NCBI GenBank assembly: GCA_963707575.1
Contig: OY970171.1
Location: forward strand, 2,852,001-2,916,000
DNA length: 64,000 nt
DNA from: Gaiellasilicea sp963707575
Lineage (GTDB): Bacteria > Actinomycetota > Thermoleophilia > Gaiellales > Gaiellaceae
Reading direction: 5' to 3'
Shown here: positions 26,332 through 34,835 of the stretch, one piece after another
Layout of the letters: each line of letters opens with the position of its first letter
How positions within the stretch are numbered: position 1 is the stretch's first letter
The notes under the pieces: generated by a model
Databases searched by the model: none
What the model was told of the DNA's origin: nothing
Seen by the model: the letters and a program-made list of their open reading frames with translations, nothing else
Made by a program: the position numbers and the translations under genes

Positions 26332-26486
26332 CTCAGTCGCGCGGCCAGGAGGGGGCTCGGGGGAACCGCCGGGTTCCCCCGACCGAACGCGCCGCTGCGC
26401 AGCAGCGGCGACAGCGAGAAGAGGGCCCGCGGGGGAAACAGGGTTTCCCCCGCGCGACCGAGCCGCAGGCGAGGGAGGCTGCGTGA
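26319..26486. repeat. Nested palindromic insertion flanked by a 13-bp direct repeat
   Basis: Identical ggaggctgcgtga copies lie at 26319-26331 and 26474-26486. Between them, 142 bp form a symmetric palindrome. The outer arms are 26332-26343 and 26451-26462 (11 of 12). Hairpin A is 26357-26367/26372-26382 (11 bp perfect). The central hairpin is 26391-26398/26402-26409 (8 bp perfect). Hairpin B is 26429-26439/26443-26453 (11 bp perfect). Hairpins A and B share a GGGGGAA(A)C core. The element contains no gene. Removing one repeat copy and the insert restores a GTGA overlap between the ATPase stop and the permease start. Confidence 0.8.
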
Positions 26487-27295
26487 ATGTCGTCGCCGGA
26501 CCGGCGCCTGCCCCGCGACGGCGTCGCCGGCGCGTCGGCCGGGCGGCCGCCGGCTGGATCGCGCCGGTCGCGACGTTCGCAGCCCTGCTCGTCGCCTGGC
26601 ACGCGGCGACGCGGGTCTTCGACTGGCCGATCTGGCTCGTGCCCTCGCCGCTCGACGTCGCCGACTCGATGTGGGAGTACCGCGAGCTGCTGCCGCGGCA
26701 GTTCTGGGTCACCTTGCTCGAGAGCCTCGCCGGCTTCGGTCTCGCCGCTCTGATCGGGATTCCGCTCGCCGTGCTGATCGCCGCCTCGCGTTTCCTCGAG
26801 CGCACGATCTACCCCGTGCTCCTCGGGCTGAACGCCGTCCCGAAGATCGCGATCGCGCCGATCCTGATCCTCTGGATGGGCTTCGGGTATGCGCCGAAGA
26901 TCCTCGTCAGCTTCCTCCTCTGCGTGTTCCCGGTCGTGATCGCCACCGCCACGGGGCTGCGTTCGACGCCGCCCGACCTCGTCGAGCTGACCCGCTCGCT
27001 GTGCGCGTCCAAGGCGCAGGTGTTCTTGAAGGCCCGCTTCCCGGCGGCCCTGCCGCAGGTCTTCGTGGGGTTGAAGGTGGCGATCTCGCTCGCCGTCATC
27101 GGCGCCGTGATCGGGGAGTTCGTCGGCGCCTCCGAGGGGCTCGGCTGGGTGATCGTCAACTCGGGGGCGAACGTGAACACCTCGCTCGCCTTCGCGGCGA
27201 TGGTGCTGCTCTCGGTGATGAGCGTCGTGCTCTTCTACGCGCTCGTCGCGCTCGAGCGGCTGCTCGTGCCGTGGGCGCAGCACGAGCAGGACTAA
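26483..27295 (+). CDS. ABC importer permease, SsuC/TauC type
   Basis: 270 aa, six predicted membrane segments after a basic N-terminus. The cytoplasmic coupling loop (EAA-like) is ELTRSLCASKAQVFLKARFPAALPQVFVGLKVA, and GEFVGASEGLGWVIVNS is characteristic of this permease group. GTG at 26483 with GGGAGG 5 nt upstream; that ribosome site is supplied by the second copy of the 13-bp repeat. Completes the importer with the genes at 24524 and 25570. Confidence 0.92.
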   Translation: MNVVAGPAPAPRRRRRRVGRAAAGWIAPVATFAALLVAWHAATRVFDWPIWLVPSPLDVADSMWEYRELLPRQFWVTLLESLAGFGLAALIGIPLAVLIAASRFLERTIYPVLLGLNAVPKIAIAPILILWMGFGYAPKILVSFLLCVFPVVIATATGLRSTPPDLVELTRSLCASKAQVFLKARFPAALPQVFVGLKVAISLAVIGAVIGEFVGASEGLGWVIVNSGANVNTSLAFAAMVLLSVMSVVLFYALVALERLLVPWAQHEQD

Positions 27296-27322
27296 CCGAA
27301 CCTCTCGCCCGGAGTCACAGCC

Positions 27323-27367
27323 TTGACATGGGCCGCCTGACTGTGCATTGCTACACCTGAATCAGGT
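27323..27367 (+). promoter_or_regulatory. Candidate -35 box and operator upstream of livJ
   Basis: TTGACA at 27323-27328 has only weak -10 candidates 17-19 nt downstream (CATTGC, TTGCTA). A perfect 13-bp palindrome ACCTGA-A-TCAGGT lies at 27355-27367, 45 nt before the livJ start. The palindrome could be the operator of the TetR-type regulator encoded later in this operon; this is inference. The rest of the 116-nt gap holds an AGGAGGT ribosome site at 27396-27402. Confidence 0.45.
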
Positions 27368-27411
27368 CTCATGTTTGGAGATCGATAACCCTTTCAGGAG
27401 GTCACGGAGAG

Positions 27412-28617
27412 ATGCAGCGAAAGCGATGGCACGGGATCGTCGTGCTGGCAACCGGTGTCGCAGCGCTGGCAGCGCTGGCAGGCAGCGCAGAGGCGAAGCC
27501 AACGGCCGGCACCGGTACCACGGCGGCCGCGCCCTACAAGATCGGCATCGTCTACTCGCGCACCGGGCTGCTCGCGGCCTACGGCGCCGAGTACATCCAG
27601 GGCCTGCGCTACGGACTCGCGTATGCGACACAGGGCAAGCTGGCCGTCAACGGCCGCAAGATCGAGCTCACGGTCGTCGACGACGGTACGGATCCGGTCA
27701 AGGCCGTCGCCGCCGGCAAGGACCTGATCGGCAAGGGCTACAAGATCCTCGCCGGCAGCGTCTCCTCGGGCGTCGCGCTGCAGATGGCACCGCTCGCCGA
27801 GCAGAACAAGGTGCTGTTCATCTCCGGCCCCGCTGCGACCGACGCGATCACGGGCATCAACAAGTACACGTTCCGCTCGGGCCGCCAGACGTACCAGGAC
27901 GTGAAGACCGCGGCGACGTTCCTGCGTGGGATCGGCAAGAAGGTGACGGTGTTCGCGCAGGACTCGGCGTTCGGTGCGGGCAACTACGCCGCCGTCAACT
28001 CGATCGTCGGCTCGCAGGGCCACAACGTCGGCCGGCTGCTGGTCCCGCTCTCGGCGCAGGACTTCACGCCGTTCGCACAGCAGGTCAAGCAGGCGAACCC
28101 CGATCTGCTCTTCGTCGCCTGGGCAGGCACGACCGCGCCCGCAATGTGGCGTGCGCTCGAGCAGCAGGGCGCCTTCGGCGTCTCGAACAAGATCACCACC
28201 GGGCTCGCCGAGCGCGCCACGTGGTCGACGTTCGGTGACGTCGCGGCGAAGATCGACTTCCTCTCGCACTACGTCTCGACGGCGCCGAAGAACAAGGTGA
28301 ACGACTTCCTCGTCAGGTCGCTGCGCAAGCGCGGCCAGGTGCCCGACCTGTTTACCCCGGACGGCTTCGTCGCCGGGCAGATGATCGTCCAAGCGCTCCA
28401 GGGCGCCAAGGGCGACAACGTCGACCGCATGATCGCGGCGCTCGAGGGCTGGAACTTCGTCGGCCCGAAGGGACAGCAGTCGATCCGTGCGTCCGACCAC
28501 GCCATGATCCAGCCGATGTTCCAGGTGAAGCTGGTCAAGGCAGCGAACGGGAAGTGGCAGCCCCAGGTGGTCTCGAGGATCAAGGGGCAGTTCGTCGCCC
28601 CGCCGGCACCCCGGTAG
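27412..28617 (+). CDS. Branched-chain amino-acid-type ABC importer, substrate-binding protein
   Basis: 401 aa periplasmic-binding-protein type I (LivJ/Peripla_BP_6) fold. Signal peptide at residues 1-28 (VVLATGVAALAALAGSAEA, AxA cleavage site). KIGIVYSRTGLLAAYGAEYIQGLRYGL, VDDGTDPVKAVAAGKDLIG and the ISGPAATDAITG segment are typical. Liv-type binding proteins of actinobacteria often take aromatic or short organic acids rather than amino acids, and the downstream CoA ligase and hydratase genes fit that. AGGAGGT and GGAGA precede the ATG. Confidence 0.9.
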   Translation: MQRKRWHGIVVLATGVAALAALAGSAEAKPTAGTGTTAAAPYKIGIVYSRTGLLAAYGAEYIQGLRYGLAYATQGKLAVNGRKIELTVVDDGTDPVKAVAAGKDLIGKGYKILAGSVSSGVALQMAPLAEQNKVLFISGPAATDAITGINKYTFRSGRQTYQDVKTAATFLRGIGKKVTVFAQDSAFGAGNYAAVNSIVGSQGHNVGRLLVPLSAQDFTPFAQQVKQANPDLLFVAWAGTTAPAMWRALEQQGAFGVSNKITTGLAERATWSTFGDVAAKIDFLSHYVSTAPKNKVNDFLVRSLRKRGQVPDLFTPDGFVAGQMIVQALQGAKGDNVDRMIAALEGWNFVGPKGQQSIRASDHAMIQPMFQVKLVKAANGKWQPQVVSRIKGQFVAPPAPR

Positions 28618-28641
28618 CCGGCTGACCACAGGCACAGGATC

Positions 28642-29394
28642 GTGGCCACCTCCGCTCCGATCCTCGCCACGCGCAACCTCGGGCTCGACATCGGCGGCGC
28701 GAAAATCGTCGCCGATGTCTCGCTCGCGGTCCGCGCGGGCGAGTTCGTCGGCATCATCGGCCCGAACGGCGCCGGCAAGACGACGCTCTTCAACCTGCTC
28801 TCGGGGCTCGCGCGACCGACGGCGGGCAGCATCGAGCTGTCGGGCCGGGACATCACCGGCGACCCGCCGTTCCGCCGCGCGCGGGGCGGCCTCGGCCGGA
28901 CCTTCCAAGTCTCGAGCGTCTTCCCACTCCTGACCGTGCTCGAGAACGTCCGGCTCGCCGCGGACGCCGCGCTCGGCGGGACGATGCGGATCTGGCGGCG
29001 CGCCGCCGGGGTCGGCGTCGGGCGGGCGACAGCCGCGCTCGACCGCGTCGGGCTCGGCGATCGAGGCCTCTGGCCGGCCGGGCTGCTCTCCCACGGCGAC
29101 AAGCGCAAGCTCGAGCTCGCGATGCTGCTCTCGGCCGATCCGCGCGTGATCCTCCTCGACGAGCCCATGGCGGGCGTCTCCGTCGAGGACGTCGCAGATC
29201 TCGTCGAGCTGATCCGCTCCGTGCACGCGGACGGCGCCACGGTGCTGATGGTCGAGCACCGGATGGAGGTCGTCGTCGGTCTCGCCGAGCGGATTGCGGT
29301 CATGCACCACGGCGCGCTGCTCGCCTTCGACGAGCCCGACAAGGTGATGGCGAACGAGACCGTGCAGACCGCGTACCTCGGAGAGCCGCTGTGA
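28642..29394 (+). CDS. livG: Liv-type ABC importer ATPase LivG
   Basis: 250 aa, GTG start. Walker A GPNGAGKTT, RTFQVSSVFPLLTVLENV, the LivG-style signature LLSHGDKRKLELAMLL, Walker B VILLDEPMAGVSVED and the switch His in VLMVEHRMEVV are present. The SHGDK variant of the signature is normal for LivG. The stop overlaps the livF start (GTGA). Confidence 0.92.
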   Translation: MATSAPILATRNLGLDIGGAKIVADVSLAVRAGEFVGIIGPNGAGKTTLFNLLSGLARPTAGSIELSGRDITGDPPFRRARGGLGRTFQVSSVFPLLTVLENVRLAADAALGGTMRIWRRAAGVGVGRATAALDRVGLGDRGLWPAGLLSHGDKRKLELAMLLSADPRVILLDEPMAGVSVEDVADLVELIRSVHADGATVLMVEHRMEVVVGLAERIAVMHHGALLAFDEPDKVMANETVQTAYLGEPL

Positions 29395-30104
29395 GCACAC
29401 CGGCGAGCCTGATCCGCGTCGACGACCTCCACGTCTACCTGGGCGAGTCGCACGTCCTCCAGGGCGTCTCCTTCGAGGTACCCGAGGGCGGCGTCACCGC
29501 GCTCCTGGGCCGCAACGGCGTCGGCAAGACGACGACGCTCCGCGCGATGATGGGGCTGGTGCCGCGCCGGGGGAGCGTGACGCTCGCGGGCGAGGAGACG
29601 ACGAGGCTCGCAACGCACCAGATCGTGCGGCGCGGGATCGGCTACGTGCCCGAGGACCGCGACGTGTTCGCAGGGCTCACCGTGGACGAGAACCTCCGTC
29701 TCGCCGAGCGGAACGGCTCGCTCCGGTACGAGCTGGTCTACGAGCTCTTTCCGGAGCTCCGTACGCGCGGCGGCCAGCGGGCCGGCACGCTCTCCGGCGG
29801 GCAGCAGCAGATGGTCGCGATCGCTCGCGCCCTCCTGAACGAGAACCCGGTGCTGCTCGTCGACGAGCCGACGAAGGGGCTCGCGCCCCTCCTCGTGACG
29901 GAGGTCGCGGCCGCGCTGGAGCGCGCCGCCGAGCTCGCCACCGTGCTGCTCGTGGAGCAGAACCTGGCCGTGGTCGAGCGGGTCGCACAGCAGGTGGTCG
30001 TGCTCGACGGAGGTCGGGTCGTCCACACGGGCCCGGCGGCGGAGCTTCTGCCCGACCGCGCGAAGATCCAGGCGCTGCTCGGCGTCAGCGGAGGCGGTCA
30101 TTAG
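29391..30104 (+). CDS. livF: Liv-type ABC importer ATPase LivF
   Basis: 237 aa. Walker A GRNGVGKTTTLRAMMGL, YVPEDRDVFAGLTVDENL, signature TLSGGQQQMVAIARALL, Walker B VLLVDEPTKGLAPLLV and VLLVEQNLAV are diagnostic of LivF. Translationally coupled to livG; its stop overlaps the presumed beginning of livH. Confidence 0.93.
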   Translation: MSTPASLIRVDDLHVYLGESHVLQGVSFEVPEGGVTALLGRNGVGKTTTLRAMMGLVPRRGSVTLAGEETTRLATHQIVRRGIGYVPEDRDVFAGLTVDENLRLAERNGSLRYELVYELFPELRTRGGQRAGTLSGGQQQMVAIARALLNENPVLLVDEPTKGLAPLLVTEVAAALERAAELATVLLVEQNLAVVERVAQQVVVLDGGRVVHTGPAAELLPDRAKIQALLGVSGGGH

Positions 30105-30132
30105 CACCTTCGTCCTCCTGACGATCACCGGA

Positions 30133-30981
30133 TTGGGGCTCGGGGCGATGTACTTCCTGATCGCCTCGGGCTTGTCGCTGATCTACGGCCTCATGGGCGT
30201 GCTCAACTTCGCGCACGGCGCCTTTCTCACGGTGGGCGCGTACGCGACGTGGTGGATGTCGACGCACGTGGGCGGCGGCCCGGGCACGCAGCTGCTCGTC
30301 GGCGCGGTCGTCGGCGTCGCCGTCGGCGGGATCATCGCGGCCCTCGTCGAGCTCGTCCTGATTCGCCCGCTCTACCGGCGCCCCGTGGAGCAGGTCCTCG
30401 TCACCGTGGGACTTGCTCTGGCCTTGAACGCCCTGATCGAGGCGATCTGGGGCTTCGACGCCCGACCCTTCCCCGTGCCCCCCTGGCTGATCGATACGAC
30501 GACGGTGCTCGGCGCCAACATTCCGAACGACCGGTTCCTGGAGATCGGCGTCGCCGCAGCGGTGCTCGTCGGGCTGACGCTGTTCCTGCGCTACACGCGG
30601 TACGGCCTGATCATCCGTGCAGGCGTCGAGAACCGCGCGATGGTGACCGCGCTCGGAATCGACGTGCGCAGGGCGTTCACGCTCGTCTTCGCGCTCGGAG
30701 GGATGGCCGCGGCGCTCGCCGGTGTCCTCTCGGGCGTCTACTACGGCGTCGTCGACCCGGGCCGCGGCACGTCGCTCCTGATCTTCGCGTTCATCGTCGT
30801 TGTGATCGGAGGCTTCGGCTCGATCGGCGGCACCGCCGTCGCCGCGGTCGCCGTCGGCTTGATCCAGCAGTACGCCAACTACTACGCCTCGAGCGGGCTC
30901 GGCGATCTCGCCGTCGTCCTGCTGCTCGCGATCGTGCTCCTGCTGCGCCCAGAGGGCCTCTCACCCAAGGTGGCGCATTGA
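30133..30981 (+). CDS. livH: Liv-type ABC importer permease LivH
   Basis: 282 aa from the first canonical start (TTG 30133), about eight membrane segments. LYFLIASGLSLIYGLMGVLNFAHGAF is the LivH signature and ENRAMVTALGIDVRRAF is the coupling loop. Family members normally start about 11 residues earlier. In-frame codons back to an ATT at 30100 that overlaps the livF stop encode STFVLLTITGLGLGA, which looks native, so translation may begin at a non-standard ATT or CTG codon. Function is unaffected by the choice. Confidence 0.9.
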   Translation: MGLGAMYFLIASGLSLIYGLMGVLNFAHGAFLTVGAYATWWMSTHVGGGPGTQLLVGAVVGVAVGGIIAALVELVLIRPLYRRPVEQVLVTVGLALALNALIEAIWGFDARPFPVPPWLIDTTTVLGANIPNDRFLEIGVAAAVLVGLTLFLRYTRYGLIIRAGVENRAMVTALGIDVRRAFTLVFALGGMAAALAGVLSGVYYGVVDPGRGTSLLIFAFIVVVIGGFGSIGGTAVAAVAVGLIQQYANYYASSGLGDLAVVLLLAIVLLLRPEGLSPKVAH

Positions 30982-32030
30982 GGCGCATCGTGCAGCTCGG
31001 CACTCCCGTCGTGCTCGTCGCGCTGCTCGCGCTCGTCCCGACGCTGTCGCTCGACCTTCCGATCGTGTTCGGCGGCCCACTCGACAGCCCGGGAACGCTC
31101 GGACTGCTGGCGCTCTGCCTCGTCTTCGCCGGCGTGGCGCTCACGTACGACCTGCTGTTCGGCTTCACCGGCCTGCTCTCGTTCGGGCACGCGCTCTACT
31201 TCGCGATCGGCGTCTACGTGATGGCGATCGCCTTGACGAAGTGGGAGCTCCCGCTCTGGCAGGCGTTCGCGCTCACGGCGGCGGTCGGGATCGGCGTACC
31301 GCTCGTGCTCGGCGCGATCAGCCTGCGCGTGAGCGGGATCGCCTTCGCGATGGTCACGCTCGCCTTCGCGCAGGCCGGCCAGGTGCTCGTGCAGAAGAAC
31401 CCCGACCAGCTGACCGGCGGCGAGGAGGGCCTCGGCCTGAACTACGAGGCTCTGCCCGACTTCTTCGTCGGCGTCCTGAACGCCAAGTACCTCTACTGGC
31501 TCGCCCTCGGCTACGCCGCCCTCGTCTTCGTCGTCGTCCGCTTCGCCGTCTCCTCGTCGCCCGGGCATGTCTTCCAGGCGATCCGGGAGAACGAGCAGCG
31601 GGTCGAGGTGATCGGCTTGCGGCCCTTCGGGTTCAAGCTGATCGCCTTCGTGCTCGCCTCGTTCCTCGCCACGCTCGGTGGGGTCGTCTGGCTGATCGTG
31701 CTCGGCACCGGCGCGAGCCCGCAGGTGACGACCGCGAGCTTCACGCTCACGCTCCTCGTGATGGTCGTGATCGGCGGGGCCGGAACGCGCTACGGCGCCT
31801 TGCTCGGCGGCTTCCTCTACACGTTGCTCGACCAGCGCCTGGGCGCGCTCGCCGGCTCGTCGGAGGTGCAAGGGTTGCCCAACGTGATCCGCACCCCGCT
31901 CTCGGAGCCGCTGTTCATCCTCGGCACCTTCTTCATCCTGCTCGTCTTCTTCGTCCCGGGCGGGCTCGCGAGCATCGCACGGCGCGTGCGCCTGCTGCGA
32001 CGGAGCGCGGGGCTGGAGGGAGCGCGATGA
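30978..32030 (+). CDS. livM: Liv-type ABC importer permease LivM
   Basis: 350 aa, about nine membrane segments. FAGVALTYDLLFGFTGLLSFGHALYFAIGVY and AIRENEQRVEVIGLRPFGFKLIAFVLASFLATLGG are classic LivM. The TTG at 30978 overlaps the livH stop as TTGA; GTG 30990 is the alternative. The importer order is binding protein, two ATPases, two permeases, continuing without a gap into catabolic genes. Confidence 0.93.
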   Translation: MRRIVQLGTPVVLVALLALVPTLSLDLPIVFGGPLDSPGTLGLLALCLVFAGVALTYDLLFGFTGLLSFGHALYFAIGVYVMAIALTKWELPLWQAFALTAAVGIGVPLVLGAISLRVSGIAFAMVTLAFAQAGQVLVQKNPDQLTGGEEGLGLNYEALPDFFVGVLNAKYLYWLALGYAALVFVVVRFAVSSSPGHVFQAIRENEQRVEVIGLRPFGFKLIAFVLASFLATLGGVVWLIVLGTGASPQVTTASFTLTLLVMVVIGGAGTRYGALLGGFLYTLLDQRLGALAGSSEVQGLPNVIRTPLSEPLFILGTFFILLVFFVPGGLASIARRVRLLRRSAGLEGAR

Positions 32031-32767
32031 GGATCGCCTGGGAGCGTCACGGGAGCGGGCCGCCGCTGCTGTTGATCCATGGGCTCGGTTACGCGCGCTG
32101 GGGCTGGGAGCCCGTCGTGGAGCCGCTCGCGCGCTCGTTCGACGTGCTGCTCTTCGACAATCGCGGGATCGGCGAGAGCGACGCGCCTCCCGGCCCGTAC
32201 ACGGCGGCGCAGATGGCCTCGGATGCGCTCCAGGTCCTCGAAGAGGCGGACGTGGAGCGCGCGCACGTGCTCGGGACGAGCCTCGGTGGGATGGTGGCCC
32301 AGGAGCTCGCCCTGGCTCATCCCGGGCGCGTCGACAAGCTCGTGCTGGCCTGCACGACTCCCGGCGGGGCGGGCGCGTTTCCGATGCCCGAACGGACGGT
32401 TCGCCTGATGACGAACGGAGCCACACTGCGCGACTTCGTCGAGAACGCGCTGCACCCGGACGAGCGAGCCGAGCTGGTGGAGCGGATCCTCGAGCACCGG
32501 CTGGCGACCGCGCAGGCGCCTGAGGCGTGGGCGGCTCAGGCCGCGGCTGGCGCCGGCTTCGACGCGTACGAGCGTGTCGGCTCGATCGCGGCGCCGACGC
32601 TCGTGCTGCACGGGGACGGGGACGTCGTCGTCGACCCCCGCAACGCGGAGCTGCTCGCCGGGCTGCTGCCGCACGCGAGCTTCGAGCTCTTCCCGGGCAC
32701 AGGCCACCTCTTCTTCTGGCAGGAGCCCGAGCGGTTTGCGCGGCTCGTCGGGGAGTTCCTGCTGTGA
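32027..32767 (+). CDS. Alpha/beta-hydrolase
   Basis: 246 aa. Oxyanion region LLLIHGLGYARWGW, nucleophile elbow LGTSLGGMVAQE (Ser), acid in LHGDGDVVVDP and histidine in PGTGHLFFWQEPERF make a full triad. It resembles 3-oxoadipate enol-lactonase/esterase-type enzymes. ATG overlaps the livM stop. Its place between an importer and a CoA ligase suggests it opens a lactone or ester so the acid can be activated; substrate unknown. Confidence 0.9.
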   Translation: MRIAWERHGSGPPLLLIHGLGYARWGWEPVVEPLARSFDVLLFDNRGIGESDAPPGPYTAAQMASDALQVLEEADVERAHVLGTSLGGMVAQELALAHPGRVDKLVLACTTPGGAGAFPMPERTVRLMTNGATLRDFVENALHPDERAELVERILEHRLATAQAPEAWAAQAAAGAGFDAYERVGSIAAPTLVLHGDGDVVVDPRNAELLAGLLPHASFELFPGTGHLFFWQEPERFARLVGEFLL

Positions 32768-34239
32768 GCAGCGAGCTCACCCTGGGTCGCTGGATCCGCG
32801 ACCGCGCCCGAACGACGCCGGATCGCGTCGCGATCGAATACCTCGGTGCGGAGACGACGTACGCCGAGCTGGACGCGCGCTCGGAGGTGCTGGCCGCCGG
32901 CCTCCGCGAGGCGGGCCTCGTGCGCGGCGACCGCGTCGCCACGCTCACGGGTACGAGCCCCGCGCACGTCGTCGTCTTCTTCGCCTGTGCGAAGGCCGGC
33001 CTGGTGCTCCTGCCGCTGAACTGGCGCCTGGCGCCGGCTGAGCTCTCGTACCAGCTCGCCGACGCGGAGCCCGCCGTGCTGCTCGCCTCACCCGAGCACG
33101 CGGGTACCGCCTCTACGCTCCACGACCGCGTTGCCGGTCTCGAGGACCTGCTCGCCGCGGGCGGCCGGCGTACGTCCACCCCCGCGGCCGCCGACGACGA
33201 CGGGCTCCTGCTCGTCTACACCTCCGGCACGACGGGGCGGCCGAAAGGAGCGCTGCTCACGCACGCGAACTGCTTCTGGACGAACCTCTCCTTCGACCGG
33301 GTGGCGGGCCTCGCCGACGACGACATCGTCCTCTCGGTGCTGCCCCAGTTCCACTGCGGCGGCTGGAACGTGCAGGCGCTGCTCGCCTGGTGGAAGGGCG
33401 CGCGCGTCGTGCTCGAGCCGTCGTTCGACGCCGCTCGGACACTCGAGCTGATCGGAGAGCGCGGAATCACCACGATGATGGGCGTACCCGCCAACTACCT
33501 CTTCATGGCCAACGAGCCCGCGTTCGCCGGAGCCGACCTCTCCGGTCTGCGGCGGGCCGTCGTGGGCGGTGCGCCGATGCCTGAGGCGCTGCTCGAGACC
33601 TGGCGGGAGCGCGGGGTGGAGATCGTCCAGGGCTACGGCCTCACCGAGGCCGCACCGAACGTGCTCTGCCTGCCGCCCGAGGACGCGACGCGCAAGCGCG
33701 GCTTCGCCGGCAAGCCCTATCCGCACGTCGACGTCGCGCTCCGGGATCCAGAGAGTGGGCGGCACGTCGAGGGCATGGGGGAGGGTGAGCTCGTCGTGCG
33801 CGGCCCGAACGTCTTCGCGGGTTACTGGCGCGACCCGGAGGCGACGGCGGCGGCCTTCGCCGACGGCTGGCTCCTCACCGGCGACATCGCCGCCCGTGAC
33901 GAGGACGGGTACTACCGCATCGTCGGACGCCTGAAGGACATGGTCATCAGCGGCGGCGAGAACGTCTACCCGGCTGAGATCGAGAACGTCCTGCACGAGC
34001 ACCCGGCGGTCGTGGAGGCGGCCGTGGTGGGCGTCCCGGACGAGCGTTGGGGTGAGGCGTGCCTCGCGTTCGTCGTGCTGGGGGAGGGCCAGGGCGCCGG
34101 CGAGGAGGAGCTGCTCGGGTTCTGCCGCGAGCAGCTCGCGAGATACAAGGTGCCGCGGGAGGTTCGCTTCGTCGACGTGCTCCCCCGCAACGCGCTGAAC
34201 AAGGTGGCCAAGACGGAGCTGCTGGAGCTCGTCCGATGA
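32764..34239 (+). CDS. Acyl-CoA synthetase (AMP-binding, class I adenylate-forming)
   Basis: 491 aa. The P-loop-like motif is LLVYTSGTTGRPKGALLTH, followed by A-motifs GYGLTEAAP, DGWLLTGDIAARDEDGYYRIVGR and the C-terminal catalytic-Lys segment YKVPREVRFVDVLPRNALNKVAKTEL. It makes acyl-CoA from a carboxylic acid, ATP and CoA through an acyl-AMP. Chain length or aromatic preference cannot be read reliably. GTG start overlaps the hydrolase stop; stop overlaps the tetR start. Confidence 0.94.
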   Translation: MSSELTLGRWIRDRARTTPDRVAIEYLGAETTYAELDARSEVLAAGLREAGLVRGDRVATLTGTSPAHVVVFFACAKAGLVLLPLNWRLAPAELSYQLADAEPAVLLASPEHAGTASTLHDRVAGLEDLLAAGGRRTSTPAAADDDGLLLVYTSGTTGRPKGALLTHANCFWTNLSFDRVAGLADDDIVLSVLPQFHCGGWNVQALLAWWKGARVVLEPSFDAARTLELIGERGITTMMGVPANYLFMANEPAFAGADLSGLRRAVVGGAPMPEALLETWRERGVEIVQGYGLTEAAPNVLCLPPEDATRKRGFAGKPYPHVDVALRDPESGRHVEGMGEGELVVRGPNVFAGYWRDPEATAAAFADGWLLTGDIAARDEDGYYRIVGRLKDMVISGGENVYPAEIENVLHEHPAVVEAAVVGVPDERWGEACLAFVVLGEGQGAGEEELLGFCREQLARYKVPREVRFVDVLPRNALNKVAKTELLELVR

Positions 34240-34835
34240 CGAAGACCTTGACGCCACGCGGCGCGCGGACGCGCCGCAAGCTGCTCGAGGCCGCGGAGCG
34301 GGTTTTCGCCGAGCTCGGCTACCACGAGGCCTCGATCGTGAAGATCACGGAGGCCGCCGGCGTCGGGCAGGGCACCTTCTACCTCTACTTCGCGAGCAAG
34401 AAGGCCGTCTTCGACGAGGTCGTGCTCGACCTGAACGCACGCGTGCGCCATGCCATGACCGAGGCCTCGGCCGGCGCGCGCACCCGCGCAGAGCGCGAGC
34501 TGCTCGGCTTCGGCGCCTTCTTCCGCTTCACGGCCGAGCATCCGGCGCTCTACCGGATCGTCCGGCAGGCGGAGTTCGTCTCTCCCGAGACGTTGCAGCT
34601 CCACTACGAGAGGCTGACCGAGGGGTACGTCCAGGGCCTGCGCACGGCCATGGACGCGGGCGAAGTCGCGTCCGGGGATCCCGAGGTGCTGGCCTGGAGC
34701 CTGATGGGGATCGGCGAGCTCGTCGGCATGCGGTGGATCCTCTGGAACGGCAGCACGGAGATGCCCGAGCCGGTCTTCGACGAGCTGTCTCGGATCATCG
34801 TGCGCGCGCTCGGAGCACGGGATCTCGACCCGTGA
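34236..34835 (+). CDS. TetR-family transcriptional regulator
   Basis: 199 aa. The N-terminal helix-turn-helix ARTRRKLLEAAERVFAELGYHEASIVKITEAAGVGQGTFYLYFASKKAVFDEV is a typical TetR/FadR-like DNA-binding domain; the C-terminal ligand-binding half starts FFRFTAEHPALYRIV. It lies inside the catabolic operon with 4-bp overlaps on both sides, so it is probably the local repressor, released by an acyl-CoA or the transported compound. The palindrome at 27355-27367 is the best operator candidate. Confidence 0.93.
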   Translation: MTKTLTPRGARTRRKLLEAAERVFAELGYHEASIVKITEAAGVGQGTFYLYFASKKAVFDEVVLDLNARVRHAMTEASAGARTRAERELLGFGAFFRFTAEHPALYRIVRQAEFVSPETLQLHYERLTEGYVQGLRTAMDAGEVASGDPEVLAWSLMGIGELVGMRWILWNGSTEMPEPVFDELSRIIVRALGARDLDP

